Assembly: GCA_963693315.1 (NCBI GenBank) | Contig: OY856187.1 | Location: 427,599,638 to 427,663,637, forward strand | Origin: Diogma glabrata | Lineage: Eukaryota > Arthropoda > Insecta > Diptera > Cylindrotomidae | DNA length: 64,000 nucleotides | Reading direction: 5' to 3' | Shown: one piece after another, positions 12,865 through 22,534 of the stretch | Layout: the number at the start of each line of letters is the position of its first letter | Numbering within the stretch: position 1 is the first letter of the stretch | Translations under genes and position numbers: made by a program | Notes under the pieces: model-generated | The model's database searches: none | What the model saw: the letters and a program-made list of their open reading frames with translations, nothing else | What the model was told of the DNA's origin: nothing

Positions 12865-13540
12865 TGTAACGACTCTTCGTTGGTTCTTTTAGATTATTGA
12901 ACAAACACGACAGTAAAAAGACAGATCTTTGGTTAACAGAATCTCAAACTTTATTTATCAACCAAATACAGCAACTTCCGATTTTAATTACAATAAATTC
13001 TATGGTCTCCAATTTATGTACCATAAATTTCACCGCTTTCCACAATTTGAATCAATGAGAGTCGGAATCGTGAAATCTGTATTTACTATTCCACTAGGTT
13101 CAAATTCTTTCACTATTAATACCCAGGCTCAAGTACCACCGATTATTCCTTATACTTGCGAATATTTATAAACACTTTTAATTGCAAAATTAAAACTGCC
13201 TCTCTAATATTTTTGTTTGCTTATTTATATCGAAAAATAAATAAATCGAAACTTCTATAATCCACTAGAAATCAATACTACGTAGTCCGTACATCTGAAA
13301 TAGGCCACACCTGTTTTCATTCATACTTGCATTTGTATTAGCGAACTCAAATTTAATTTATGCAAAATGTATTAGGTAACTCCTTTTAATCCAGTAATGT
13401 AAACATTTGTATAACAAATTTAATTTACATTAATTTATGCAATACAATTTGCAATACAAGTAAAAGATTGAAAAAGGAGTTAACTTTTAATTAATGAATG
13501 AGTAAATAAAATTAACCCATTCTGGACGAAGTTTATTACA
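12865..13540 (-). repeat. Gypsy B 3' LTR
   Basis: 676 bp, reads TGTAACGACTC...TTTATTACA on the plus strand; inverted TG/CA ends. Nearly identical to 18575-19250. Small open frames in it are not genes. Confidence 0.94.
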
Positions 13541-13555
13541 TTGCCCTCCATTTAG
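13541..13555 (-). other. Gypsy B polypurine tract
   Basis: On the minus strand AATGGAGGGCAATG abuts the 3' LTR, the normal position of the plus-strand DNA primer. It overlaps the end of pol by a few bases. Confidence 0.7.
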
Positions 13556-16179
13556 TTTTGTTCGTCCCGAACAATATCAGAGATCGCATTGGTGCTGTTA
13601 CCTTGGTACGGTGCCAACCTTTGCAGATGTATCACTTTCATCTTGGTACGGGGTCCCTTTTGTATGCGGTAGATGACATCATTAATTCGTTTGATTATTT
13701 TATATGGGCCTTCCCAATCTGGCTGCAGCTTGGGTGATCTTCCCTTAGTTCTTCTGGGGTTGTATAGCCATACCAATTCTCCTTCTTGAAAACCGCCACT
13801 ATTTGCATTTATGTCGTACCTGGTTTTCATTTTGTCACTGGCAATCTTAATGTGGTCTCGAACCTGCTGATGGATTTTATTCATCTTCTCCCTTAGTTGT
13901 CCCACATAATCTGTTTTCGTGGATACCAGACCTCCAGGGATGCCAAACTCGATGTCACTAGGAAGATGAAGTTCTCTTCCGAACATGATATTCGCTGGCG
14001 TTTCACTTGTCGTATCGTGCACTGCGCTACGATAGGCCATCAAGAATAACGGAAGATCCTTGTCCCAATTTCTTTGGTTGGCTTCTACTACCTTTGACAA
14101 ATGTTCTTCCATGGTTCGGTTGAATCGTTCTACCAGGCCATCCGATTGTGGGTTCATAGGTGTAGTTCGTGTTTTTCTAATGCCGAGTGTTCTGCACAGC
14201 TCTTCCATCAGTTGAGATTCAAAATTCCTTCCCTGGTCGGTATGCAACTCGAGCGGTGTTCCATATCTGCAAACCCATTCATTGACTAATGTTTCCGCGA
14301 CCGTAACTGCTTCCTGGTTCGGTATTGCATAAGCTTCCGGCCATTTTGTAAAGTAATCAATGACCACCATGATGTATTTGTTACCTTTTGTAGTTTCCGG
14401 AAATGGCCCCGCGATGTCTATAGCAATTCTCTCCATTGGGGCTCCCACATTGTATTGCTGCATCTCTCCTCGAGTTCTAGTCTTTGGTCCTTTGCTCGCC
14501 GCACAAGTATCACATCGCCGACACCATTGCTCTACGTCGGTTCGATACCTTACCCAATAAAACCTCTCCCTTACTTTAGCCAGGGTTTTATTGACTCCCA
14601 GGTGTCCTCCAGAAATACTTCCATACAGCTTTCCCAGTACCTCTTCCACTCGACTTGATGGCAACACCAGTTGTTCTAACACTTTCTTTCCATCAGCGGA
14701 CTCCCATTTTCTTTTAAGTATCCCGTTGTCCATAAATAGTGAGTCCCATTGCGCCCAGTAGCATTTCACTTCCGTACATAAAGGTGATACCTCTTTCCAC
14801 TCTGGCCGCCTTCCCTCGGTTTTCCATTTCAATACTGGAGCCGTAGCTGGATCTTCTAGCTGCTCTCTTTTAATTGCCTCGGTACACCAATCTTCAGGAG
14901 TTTGGAACTTGATTTGGTTCACTTTCATTGCCTCATTTCCCTCAGTTCTGCTACATGACTTGCACTCCTCTATACAGGGTCTTCTGGACAGGGCATCGGC
15001 GTTACCATGGATCCTCCCCTTGCGGTGTTCAACTTTGAAGTCGTAGTTCTGCAGGATCTCTTTCCATCTTGCTGCTTGTCCTTCAGGAAATTTGAATTGT
15101 AATAACCATTTTAGAGCAGCATGGTCCGTGCGAATCAGGAATGGTTGTCCACACAAATACTTGTGGAAATGTTTCACAGCCTTGATGATAGCTAGCAACT
15201 CCTTCCTCGTGACACAGTAATTCCGCTCCGGCTTTGACAGAACTTTACTGAAGTACGCCACCACTTTCTCATCGTCTCCAACTTTCTGTGACAAAACAGC
15301 TCCGGTTCCTACATTGCTTGCGTCTGTGTCCAGAATGAACATCTTTCCGGATTCTGGATAGGCTAGTATAGGGGTGTTGAATAGTTTTTCTTTTAAACGG
15401 CAGAATGCCTCATTACATTCGGTTGTCCACAGAAACTTGGTATTTGCCTCTGTCAATTTATGTAGACTCTTGGCGATATTCGCAAAATTCTCCACGAATC
15501 TTCGATAATAGGTGCATAAGCCAAGGAAACTGCGTAGCTCATGAACATTGTTCGGTACTGGCCAATTTTTCACAGCATCAATCTTCTCGGGATCGGTTCT
15601 GACTCCATGTTCTGTAATGATGTGTCCAAGGTACTTCACTTCTTTGTGGAAGAGATTGCACTTTACCGGATTCAACTTCATGTTGGCATTACTTATTCTT
15701 CTAAGTACTTCTTCGAGGTTCATTAGATGCTCTTCGAAGTTGCGACCCATTATAATGATGTCATCAAGATAAACTAGGCAGGCCTTCCAGGTTAAACCAT
15801 GCAACACGCATTCCATTAGACGTTCAAATGTTGCTGGGGCATTGCATAGACCAAACGGCATCACATTGAACTCCCACAACCCATTGCCAGTAGAAAATGC
15901 TGTCTTTCGTCGATCTTCTGGATGCATTTCAACTTGCCAGTAGCCACTCTTCAGATCTAATGTGCTGTACCATTTGGCGCCTGATAGTGTATCCAGTGTG
16001 TCATCAATTCGTGGCAGTGGATAGCTGTCCTTAATGGTTACCTCATTGAGCCTTCGATAGTCTACACAAAAACGAGCTGACCCATCTTTTTTTCTAACTA
16101 GCACCACTGGTGAGCTCCATGGACTCTTAGATGGCCTGATGACTCCATCACTTTTCATTTTGTCCAGCATTCCTTGCAC
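13552..16179 (-). CDS. pol: Gypsy B pol: RT, RNase H, integrase
   Basis: An 875-codon uninterrupted frame. RT has RFCVDYRRLNEVT, YSTLDLKSGYWQV (motif A), FGLCNAPATF (motif B) and VYLDDIIIMG (motif C). RNase H follows with ILDTDASNVGTGAVL, KELLAI and IRTDHAALKWLL, so its catalytic acids are present. Integrase carries GGHLGVNKT, CRRCDTC, then DDE residues in IAIDIAGPF, HTDQGRNF and GLVERFNRT, and ends in a basic tail near 13555. The first His expected in the HHCC module appears as Tyr (GKLYGS), which would weaken zinc binding. Upstream it continues in frame with protease across a single TAG at 16216-16218, so the true Pol begins by frameshift from gag; the ATG at 16179 is only the first Met after that stop. 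Confidence 0.93.
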   Translation of the reverse strand: MQGMLDKMKSDGVIRPSKSPWSSPVVLVRKKDGSARFCVDYRRLNEVTIKDSYPLPRIDDTLDTLSGAKWYSTLDLKSGYWQVEMHPEDRRKTAFSTGNGLWEFNVMPFGLCNAPATFERLMECVLHGLTWKACLVYLDDIIIMGRNFEEHLMNLEEVLRRISNANMKLNPVKCNLFHKEVKYLGHIITEHGVRTDPEKIDAVKNWPVPNNVHELRSFLGLCTYYRRFVENFANIAKSLHKLTEANTKFLWTTECNEAFCRLKEKLFNTPILAYPESGKMFILDTDASNVGTGAVLSQKVGDDEKVVAYFSKVLSKPERNYCVTRKELLAIIKAVKHFHKYLCGQPFLIRTDHAALKWLLQFKFPEGQAARWKEILQNYDFKVEHRKGRIHGNADALSRRPCIEECKSCSRTEGNEAMKVNQIKFQTPEDWCTEAIKREQLEDPATAPVLKWKTEGRRPEWKEVSPLCTEVKCYWAQWDSLFMDNGILKRKWESADGKKVLEQLVLPSSRVEEVLGKLYGSISGGHLGVNKTLAKVRERFYWVRYRTDVEQWCRRCDTCAASKGPKTRTRGEMQQYNVGAPMERIAIDIAGPFPETTKGNKYIMVVIDYFTKWPEAYAIPNQEAVTVAETLVNEWVCRYGTPLELHTDQGRNFESQLMEELCRTLGIRKTRTTPMNPQSDGLVERFNRTMEEHLSKVVEANQRNWDKDLPLFLMAYRSAVHDTTSETPANIMFGRELHLPSDIEFGIPGGLVSTKTDYVGQLREKMNKIHQQVRDHIKIASDKMKTRYDINANSGGFQEGELVWLYNPRRTKGRSPKLQPDWEGPYKIIKRINDVIYRIQKGPRTKMKVIHLQRLAPYQGNSTNAISDIVRDEQN

Positions 16180-16215
16180 TTCCTCGTGTTTAGCCAGTGG
16201 TAGTCTTCTAGGAGG

Positions 16216-17202
16216 CTATCTGATAGGATGAGCGTTTCCATTGTTGATCCTATGTCGCACGATGTTTGTTCTTCCAACATCTTCATCTCCAGTAGAGAAA
16301 ACACTGCTCATCTTCGTTAATACCCTCTTGATTTCTTTGAATTCGGCTGGATTCATTCTTTTACTAAGATCTTGAAGTATTGCTACTAATGCGGGATTGT
16401 TTCTCTGCATGAAGACCTTTTGCTCTTCTTCACAGCTGATTATCTCTTTTATGGTGCTGCATTTCGCGATTTCTTCTCCATGATTGATGACCACTCGTTT
16501 ATTTGAGAAGTTAATCAGTTGCACTGGAACTACTCCCTCTTTTGCTGCAACTAGCGTTCGGCCAATCATTATGTTTCCCCCAAAGTCGTTGTTGGCTGGC
16601 TCAATCATCACAGGTGAATTTTGGTCACTTTTATCTAGTAGCTTAGTCCATATGATTTTCTCAGATTTTGCCGGGATCTCAGTTGGTCCATCACTAATAA
16701 CACGGACCTCAGCATTGTCGTTGGTGGCGTTTAGCACTATTTCTGTGTTTCCATATCTCAGTACGTGGCTTCCCAGATCTAATATAAAATTGTATTCTTT
16801 CATGAAGTCAAGCCCAATTATGCAGTCATCTTCTATATCTGCTACAATAAATCGGTGCCTAAATGAATTTCCTCCAAGGTGAACCTCTTGGTCGCTTTCT
16901 CCATGAACTAGAACTGTTTCACCCGTAGCTGTTTTTAGGGTGAATCGTCTTGCTGTCTCGATCTGACTATCACAAACCACATCTGGACGCACTATTGATC
17001 TCGAAGCACCTGTGTCCAAAGTCAACATGCACAATCTGCTCCCAACGGTTGCCTCTAAGACTAGACTACTATTTTCTCTTTTTACTTGTGATACCACCAA
17101 TGTAGGGCATTGTAATTGAGCCAGCTTTCGCCCTTCAAAACTGGCACAATCTAGTTTCCCGAATCCGGAACGCGGCCTCTGTCTTCCGGGTGTGGCTCCC
17201 AT
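16216..17202 (-). CDS. Gypsy B protease and pol N-terminus, ends at an amber codon
   Basis: The frame reaches Pol by -1 frameshift at 17154-17160; the ATG at 17202 lies in the overlap with gag and is probably not used. A zone of about 50 residues leads to the retropepsin active site LTLDTGASRSIV, then VADIEDDCIIGLDFMKEY, the usual C-terminal half. A ~130-residue linker follows. The reading frame ends in TAG (16216-16218), where the related copies at 60.4 and 61.35 kb have CAG, so this is a single C-to-T nonsense change separating protease from RT in this copy. Confidence 0.88.
   Translation of the reverse strand: MGATPGRQRPRSGFGKLDCASFEGRKLAQLQCPTLVVSQVKRENSSLVLEATVGSRLCMLTLDTGASRSIVRPDVVCDSQIETARRFTLKTATGETVLVHGESDQEVHLGGNSFRHRFIVADIEDDCIIGLDFMKEYNFILDLGSHVLRYGNTEIVLNATNDNAEVRVISDGPTEIPAKSEKIIWTKLLDKSDQNSPVMIEPANNDFGGNIMIGRTLVAAKEGVVPVQLINFSNKRVVINHGEEIAKCSTIKEIISCEEEQKVFMQRNNPALVAILQDLSKRMNPAEFKEIKRVLTKMSSVFSTGDEDVGRTNIVRHRINNGNAHPIR
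17120..17160 (-). promoter_or_regulatory. Programmed -1 ribosomal frameshift signal between gag and pol
   Basis: Read on the minus strand, a canonical X XXY YYZ heptamer GGGAAAC (17154-17160) lies in the gag frame as G GGA AAC and is followed at once by the gag stop TAG (17151-17153). Eight bases downstream a hairpin with a 9-bp stem (GCCAGTTTT/AAAGCTGGC, one G-T pair) and 8-base loop occupies 17120-17145. Slipping back one base enters exactly the pol frame (Gly-Lys-Leu-Asp). The same heptamer is a known retroviral gag-pro slip site. In the palindrome copies the heptamer is GGGATAC while the hairpin is kept. Confidence 0.9.
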
Positions 17203-18543
17203 TTACATTCTCTTCGGATGTGCCCCAACTTTCCACAGTTCCAGCATCTTACTCTGCTAGATCTACTTCGTTGATTTCGTTCAGGTTTATCTTCCAAACT
17301 TTTGACACGCATGATCACTTCATCAAGCGCTGCTTTTATAGGTTCTTCAATAACTTCCATCTAACGTACTCTATCTGAACCGTACGCTCTTTTTCCAGCT
17401 TCCATTTGCAGGGCCAATGCTAAGACTTCAGCAGGTAGCTTCTTTCCGCTTAGATAAAGCTGGTTTCTCATTTGCACATCTCGAAGAGCATTGATGAATG
17501 TATCAGCTGCCAGTTCGTCTCGGTGTTCAGCGTTATAATTCGGATATGATAGATTAACCAGTCTCACAATGTCAGCCTCTAATTCTTGCAAGGTTTCGCT
17601 GACTCCTTGTTTTCGTGTCTTGAGCTGCATGCGATGGAGAGCTTGCATATGACTTTCCCCGTATCTTACTTCTAAGGCCTCCATAATCTTGCTGTAATCA
17701 CGTTCTGTCGCTGATAGTGTCTGCAAAATTTCAGCAGCAGGTCCCTTCAATGCCAATATAAGCGCATTTGCTTTTTGCTGGTTATCTACCCCAGTTGTTG
17801 CTATCTCAAATTGCATCTTAAATATTTGATACGATGTGGATCCATCAAATGCGGGTGTTTTTAATCTAGCTGGGGCTGAAGTAGTTGATGGATTGACCAT
17901 GTTACCTGACTTCCCTTGTGCTATTTCTTGGCGTAATTCACTTGAAAGTTTGCGTAATTTCTCTTCATGTTCCTCGGTAACTTTCCGCAACTCCCTTTCC
18001 ACGTTGTTGATTTTCACCTCCGCACTGGATATACGTGACTCGATTACTTCACGTAGTTTTTGTTGATCTAATTTTTGTTCTGCGGCCAGTTTTTCTTGTC
18101 GGGCCATCAGATCGTTTCCTTGTTTGGCGATCATATCAGCAAGTTGTTGTTGTTGATCTACTTTTTGTTCTGCTGCCAGTTTTTCTTGTCGGGCCATCAT
18201 ATCAGCAAGTTGTTGTTTTTGCTGTACTTTTTGTTCTGCTGCCTGTTTCTCTTGTCGGGCCATCATATCAGCAAGTTGTTGTTGTTGCTCTACTTTTTGT
18301 TGTTGTTGCTGTGCCATCATTTCTTTCATCAACACCATCATCGGATCAATTACTGGGGCATTCTGAACTGGAGCTTCGTCCGGCTCTATTTCTATGACCT
18401 CTGTGTTTTGGCCTGCTTCTTCTAAAACTTTACGCAGCCGGAATGCAAGTTCTGCCTTCGTTCCATGGATTGGAGCATTCCTTTTCTTCAACTCATCCTT
18501 CAGCTGGGTCTGGCTGAGATCACTAATATTTACTGTCTTGACC
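17151..18543 (-). pseudogene. gag: Gypsy B gag: SAP-like domain, Gln-rich coiled coil, capsid, CCHC knuckle; one amber codon
   Basis: The start is placed at MVKTVNISDL (18541-18543), shortly after the primer site. Residues about 5-40 (LSQTQLKDELKKRNAPIHG, then KAELAFRLRK) match the helix-extended-loop-helix pattern of a SAP domain. Residues about 65-190 are a Gln/Glu/Lys-rich repeat of the type ADMMARQEKLAAEQKVDQQ, predicted coiled coil. A gypsy-type capsid follows (FDGSTSYQIFKMQFE, ILALKGPAAEILQ, EALEVRYGE). A TAG at 17361-17363 interrupts, where related copies have CAG; the frame then continues through the zinc knuckle CWNCGKLGHIRREC to the stop at 17151. Gag probably forms particles and binds RNA; the role of a SAP domain here is unknown. 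Confidence 0.9.
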
Positions 18544-18556
18544 ATTGTTCCAATAA

Positions 18557-18573
18557 TCCCACTTCTGACACCA
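18557..18573 (-). other. Gypsy B primer-binding site (tRNA-Leu type)
   Basis: On the minus strand TGGTGTCAGAAGTGGGA begins one base after the 5' LTR. It is complementary to the 3' end of an insect tRNA-Leu (ending CCCACTTCTGACA-CCA), as I recall that sequence. The same site is present at 58054-58070 and 63679-63695. Confidence 0.85.
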
Positions 18574-18574
18574 C

Positions 18575-19250
18575 TGTAACGACTCTTCGTTGGTTCTTTT
18601 AGATTATTGAACAAACACGACAGTAAAAAGACAGATCTTTGGTTAACAGAATCTCAAACTTTATTTATCAACCAAATACAGCAACTTCCGATTTTAATTA
18701 CAATAAATTCTATGGTCTCCAATTTATGTACCATAAATTTCACCGCTTTCCACAATTTGAATCAATGAGAGTCGGAATCGTAAAATCTGTATTTACTATT
18801 CCACTAGGTTCAAATTCTTTCACTATTAATACCCAGGCTCAAGTACCACCGATTATTCCTTATACTTGCGAATATTTATAAACACTTTTAATTGCAAAAT
18901 TAAAACTGCCTCTCTGATATTTTTGTTTGCTTATTTATATCGAAAAATAAATAAATCGAAACTTCTATAATCCACTAGAAATCAATACTACGTAGTCCGT
19001 ACATCTGAAATAGGCCACACCTGTTTTTATTCATACTTGCATTTGTATTAGCGAACTCAAATTTAATTTATGCAAAATGTATTAGGTAACTCCTTTTAAT
19101 CCAGTAATGTAAACATTTGTATAACAAATTTAATTTACATTAATTTATGCAATACAATTTGCAATACAAGTAAAAGATTGAAAAAGGAGTTAACTTTTAA
19201 TTAATGAATGAGTAAATAAAATTAACCCATTCTGGACGAAGCTTATTACA
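18575..19250 (-). repeat. Gypsy B 5' LTR
   Basis: 676 bp, matching 12865-13540 with only a handful of single-base differences (for example CGTAAAATC versus CGTGAAATC, GAAGCTT versus GAAGTTT). Confidence 0.94.
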
Positions 19251-19254
19251 ATAT

Positions 19255-19441
19255 ATTACTATTTTGAATTATTAGAAGTTTATTCTAGTTTAAAAAAAAA
19301 AAATTCATTTAAAACAATATTGATTAAAATAAATTTGAAATAATTTTTATAAAATGAAATTAAACTTTAATAGTTCTAGTTATATATATAATTTTTCTAT
19401 TACTATATAATCTATTTATATTAATCTTATGGGTGGAGGGG
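19255..19441 (+). other. Gypsy A 3' UTR, second part, with polypurine tract
   Basis: Continuation of gypsy A after gypsy B. It ends GGGTGGAGGGG (19431-19441) directly before the 3' LTR, a fitting polypurine tract. Confidence 0.75.
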
Positions 19442-19783
19442 TGTTGTGTAGCACAACATTATGCTATGCAACGGAATATATAAATAAACCTTTATCTTTC
19501 TAATTAACCTGAAATTATAAATACATTTAAATACATTTTTAGTACATAAGTTATTAATGTACTAATTAGATATTTAAGGAGAATTTTAATTGAAAAACAT
19601 TCAGAATTGATCTGATGATCAAATAATAAACATCTCAAAATAAATATTTATTTAATTTTGTAACAATTAAACTTTTGAAAATAAATTAAACAAAAGAAAG
19701 TTTTTATATAATAAATGTTTTATTATTCATTTTGTGAAAATTATGGTTCTTTTGTGTTTTGTGAACGACGACCACCCACAACA
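19442..19783 (+). repeat. Gypsy A 3' LTR
   Basis: 342 bp, same ends and length as 6844-7185, followed by GGTT (19784-19787), the target duplication. Confidence 0.93.
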
Positions 19784-20047
19784 GGTTTTATTGTAGTTAA
19801 TTTGCAGACCAATTTTCCTAGCACCACTCTCAAGCGACTTGAAAGTCTCACTCATAACAGCTTCATTTCGGCCGAGGATGACAACATCATCAGCGTAAGC
19901 AATCATCTGTACTGAGTTTATTGACAAAATATTGTTATTAGTCGGTAGTTTCTTTTGACGGCACACATATTCCAAGGCTAGATTAAAAGGCTGCATGTGG
20001 TAGTATAACGATATATTAATGTAGAAATCCAGTATGGCCCTACCCAA
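19784..20047 (-). pseudogene. RTE-like LINE, RT motif C segment (upstream half of the split LINE)
   Basis: The minus-strand frame carries FNLALEYVC, then VQMIAYADDVVILGRNE, which is RT motif C (YADD), and ESGARKIGLQINYNKT, and is then cut by gypsy A. The rest of this gene is at 6116-6843. Sequence before about residue 18 of the frame does not look like RT, so the copy is truncated or joined to other DNA near 20000-20050. Everything upstream (endonuclease, RT motifs A and B) is missing. Confidence 0.8.
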
Positions 20048-20135
20048 AAAAAATCTCTACTTAAAGTTTATCTAACATTTAGGACCATGTTGATCATATA
20101 AACAATTCAAGGAAAAAAACTAAAAGTAATAATAA

Positions 20136-22531
20136 CACTAGTTTACAAGAAAAATCTCCCGAAACAAAACCCAACTTTTCTTATAGATTTTGACCTCCTA
20201 AACACGAATATCATAATCATTTTTTTTGGTTAGCTCTTGTTTTTGAGATATTCACGAAAAACCAAGTTTTTTGGTGATCAAAAATGTTGTTTCGGTTTTT
20301 GGGTCTCATATGTTACAAAATAAAATTAAAAAAATTAATGAAACATGTGCATAGTAATTATACTAACAAATATTTTGAGTTATATTTTGTAAAAATCCAT
20401 TAAGGATTCTGGAAGTTACAGTCGAAAAAATGGAAAAAATACGAAAAATTCACGATTTTTTTAAATTTTTCCATTTTCAACACCAAAAATTTTGAACAAA
20501 TAGAGACACTAATTTTTTTTAATATCTTGGACCCTATAGTAACATCAATTTTCTTTCTTTTAAGCTAAAAGCACGAATATTGGTGCAGTTTGCACCAAGT
20601 TATACAAGTTTTTCCAAAGAAAGTCAAAACTCAAAATTTGGAAAAAATAATATTTTACTTAATTTAGTGCGCCATAAATAATAATTTTAAAAGTTCAGTC
20701 ATTCTCAAACATCAGTAAAGAATTATGTTTAAGTAGTAAAGTATAATTTCCATTTTTTTTTCGAAGTTGGGAATTGGATCGATATGAAACGTATATAGAA
20801 AAATATAAACAAAAGATAATGAATTGTGAGGAGAGGCAAAACATCATAACATCAAAACTATTTAAGTTAGTTCAAGCTCCATAAAGTTAAGCCCCTATTT
20901 ATGTCTGTTAATACCTGTAAGGTTTGTTTCTTTTCTTTTTTCTTTTTTTTTTTGTTTTTTGATAATGTAAATTTTTTTCTATCACCGCCCTTGTGTTACT
21001 CCTTACGTTTATGATTATTTTAAGTTAAGTTTAAGAAAGCAATTACTTCTCCTTTTTAATAGTTTTTCGGTTTTCCCAACTATTTTTGAATTAGTTTAAT
21101 AAGGTTTCTTTTTAAGTAGATAACTGTCTTATGATTAGTTGCAAATATAATCTCTCTGAGGATAAATTTAATTCCAAACATTCAAGTGAAAATATTAATT
21201 AAAAAAGAAAAAATATTACAAATATAAATTTTAAATAGTGTATTGTTTTTAAAAATCAATAAATCAATAGTGATAGCTGCAACATAGATTGTTAGTAAAG
21301 TGTAAAGTCAAGTTTATTTAAATGGCGTCGTCAAGAAGTGTAAAAATAGCCCAAAATCATTTAGTTTTATTTGTGGAAGTTACATAATACATACTGCTAA
21401 AAGAATCACCCCATTTATAAGAACTGCCTATCTTCATTACTAACTGATATTTTCCAACTCCTAAAATAAATCCGAGGTGGGAGGAGCTAGATCATATCAA
21501 AAAACTTCACAAACAAATCTCAATTTCGAGAAAAATCATATACAAATAAAATATAACTTTTGTCAAAAAAAGACATTTCGTAATCTACTAACTGATATTT
21601 TCCCACTTTTAAAATAAGTCCAAGGTAGAAAGAGCCAGATCATGTCAAAAAACTTCACAAAAAAATCTCAATTTCGAGAAAAATCATATATAAATAAAAT
21701 ACAACTTTTGTCAAAAAAAGACATTTCATAATCAACTAACTGATATTTTCTAACTCCTAAAATAAGTCCGAGGTGGGAGGAGCTAGATCATGTCAAAAAA
21801 CTTCACAAAATAAATCTCAATTTCAAGAAAAGTCATATACAAATAAAATACAATTTTTGTCAAAAAAAGACATTTCATAATCAACTAACTGATATTTTTC
21901 AACTCCTAAAATAAGTCCAAGGAGAAGAGAAGCTAGATCTTTTACAAAACTCTTATATATAAATCAAATATGTTGCAGAATTTAAATTATTCTTATAGTT
22001 AAATTTTTTTTCCAAATTTTGAGTTTCGACTTTCTTTGGGAAAACTTGAATAACTTGGTGCAAACTGCACTAATAATCGTGCTTTTAGCTTAAAAGAAAG
22101 AAAATTGAAGGTACTATAGGGTCCAAGATATTAAAAAAATTAGTGTCTTCATTTGTTCAAAATTTATGGTGTTGAAAATGGAAAAATTTAAAAAAACGTG
22201 AATTTTTTGTATTTTTGCAACTTTTTTCGACTGCAACTTCCAGAATCCTTAATGGATGTTTACAAAATATAACTCAAAATGTTTGTTGGCATATGTACTA
22301 TGCACATGTTTCATTAATATATTTAATTTGTTTATTTTGTAAAATATGAGAACAAAAAACCGAAAAAAAATTTTTGATCACCGAAAAAATTGGTTTTTCG
22401 TGAATATCTCAAAAACAAGAGCTAACAAAAAAAAAATGATTATGATATTCGTGTTCAAGAGGTCCAAATCTATAAGAAAAGTTGGGTTTTATTCAGGGAA
22501 ACAAAAAAAGTTCAAAATTTGTAAACTAGTG
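20136..22531. mobile_element. CACTA-like non-autonomous element with long TIRs
   Basis: The ends are CACTAGTTTAC (20136) and its complement GTAAACTAGTG (22531), each flanked by TAA (20133-20135 and 22532-22534), a 3-bp duplication as in CACTA/EnSpm elements. Inverted similarity extends inward for about 540 bp per side, with shared blocks such as GGTGATCAAAAAT, TCTGGAAGTTACAG and TTGGTGCAGTTTGCACCAA. The centre has the tandem array at 21430-21960 and no long open frame, so a transposase must come from elsewhere. A 3-bp TAA site would also suit PIF/Harbinger, but the CACTA ends favour the CMC group. Confidence 0.75.
21430..21960 (+). repeat. Tandem array, about four units of ~150 bp
   Basis: Units starting near 21439, 21588, 21739 and 21889 share ACTAACTGATATTTTC, CTAAAATAAGTCC, GAGCTAGATCAT and ACTTCACAAA. 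The last unit is diverged and shortened. The array sits in the core of the CACTA-like element. Confidence 0.85.
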
Positions 22532-22534
22532 TAA

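Larger units (their letters stand above)
12865..19250 (-). mobile_element. Gypsy B: near-complete Ty3/gypsy element nested in gypsy A
   Basis: Two 676-bp LTRs (12865-13540 and 18575-19250) bound a 6386-bp element on the minus strand, flanked by ATAT duplications (12861-12864 and 19251-19254). Order on the minus strand: LTR, tRNA-Leu primer site, gag with N-terminal SAP-like domain, -1 frameshift signal, protease, RT, RNase H, integrase, polypurine tract, LTR. By eye the LTRs differ at roughly four positions, under 1%, so it is young. Only two nonsense codons and perhaps one integrase substitution separate it from an open element. No envelope-like gene is seen. Related but decayed copies lie at 57.4-60.4 and 61.35-64 kb. 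Confidence 0.95.
6844..19783 (+). mobile_element. Gypsy A: Ty3/gypsy LTR retrotransposon (hosting gypsy B)
   Basis: Two 342-bp direct repeats (6844-7185 and 19442-19783) begin TGTTGTGTAG and end CCACAACA. A GGTT duplication flanks the pair, and the insertion splits an RTE-like LINE. Inside, on the plus strand, are a primer-site candidate, gag with two CCHC knuckles, protease, RT, RNase H and integrase, all in one element whose tail (after 12864) was invaded by gypsy B. By eye the LTRs differ at one position (GAAGG versus GAAAG near the 3' part), so insertion was recent. The internal genes nonetheless carry several frameshifts and deletions. Confidence 0.93.

Noticed and set aside
12929..13171. 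80-codon frame repeated identically at 18639-18881
   Set aside because: It lies inside the two LTRs of gypsy B; identity is explained by the LTR duplication and there is no coding signature.
18075..18425. Hydrophobic frames opposite gag (also near 58202 and 63155)
   Set aside because: They are antisense shadows of the Gln-rich Gag repeat.
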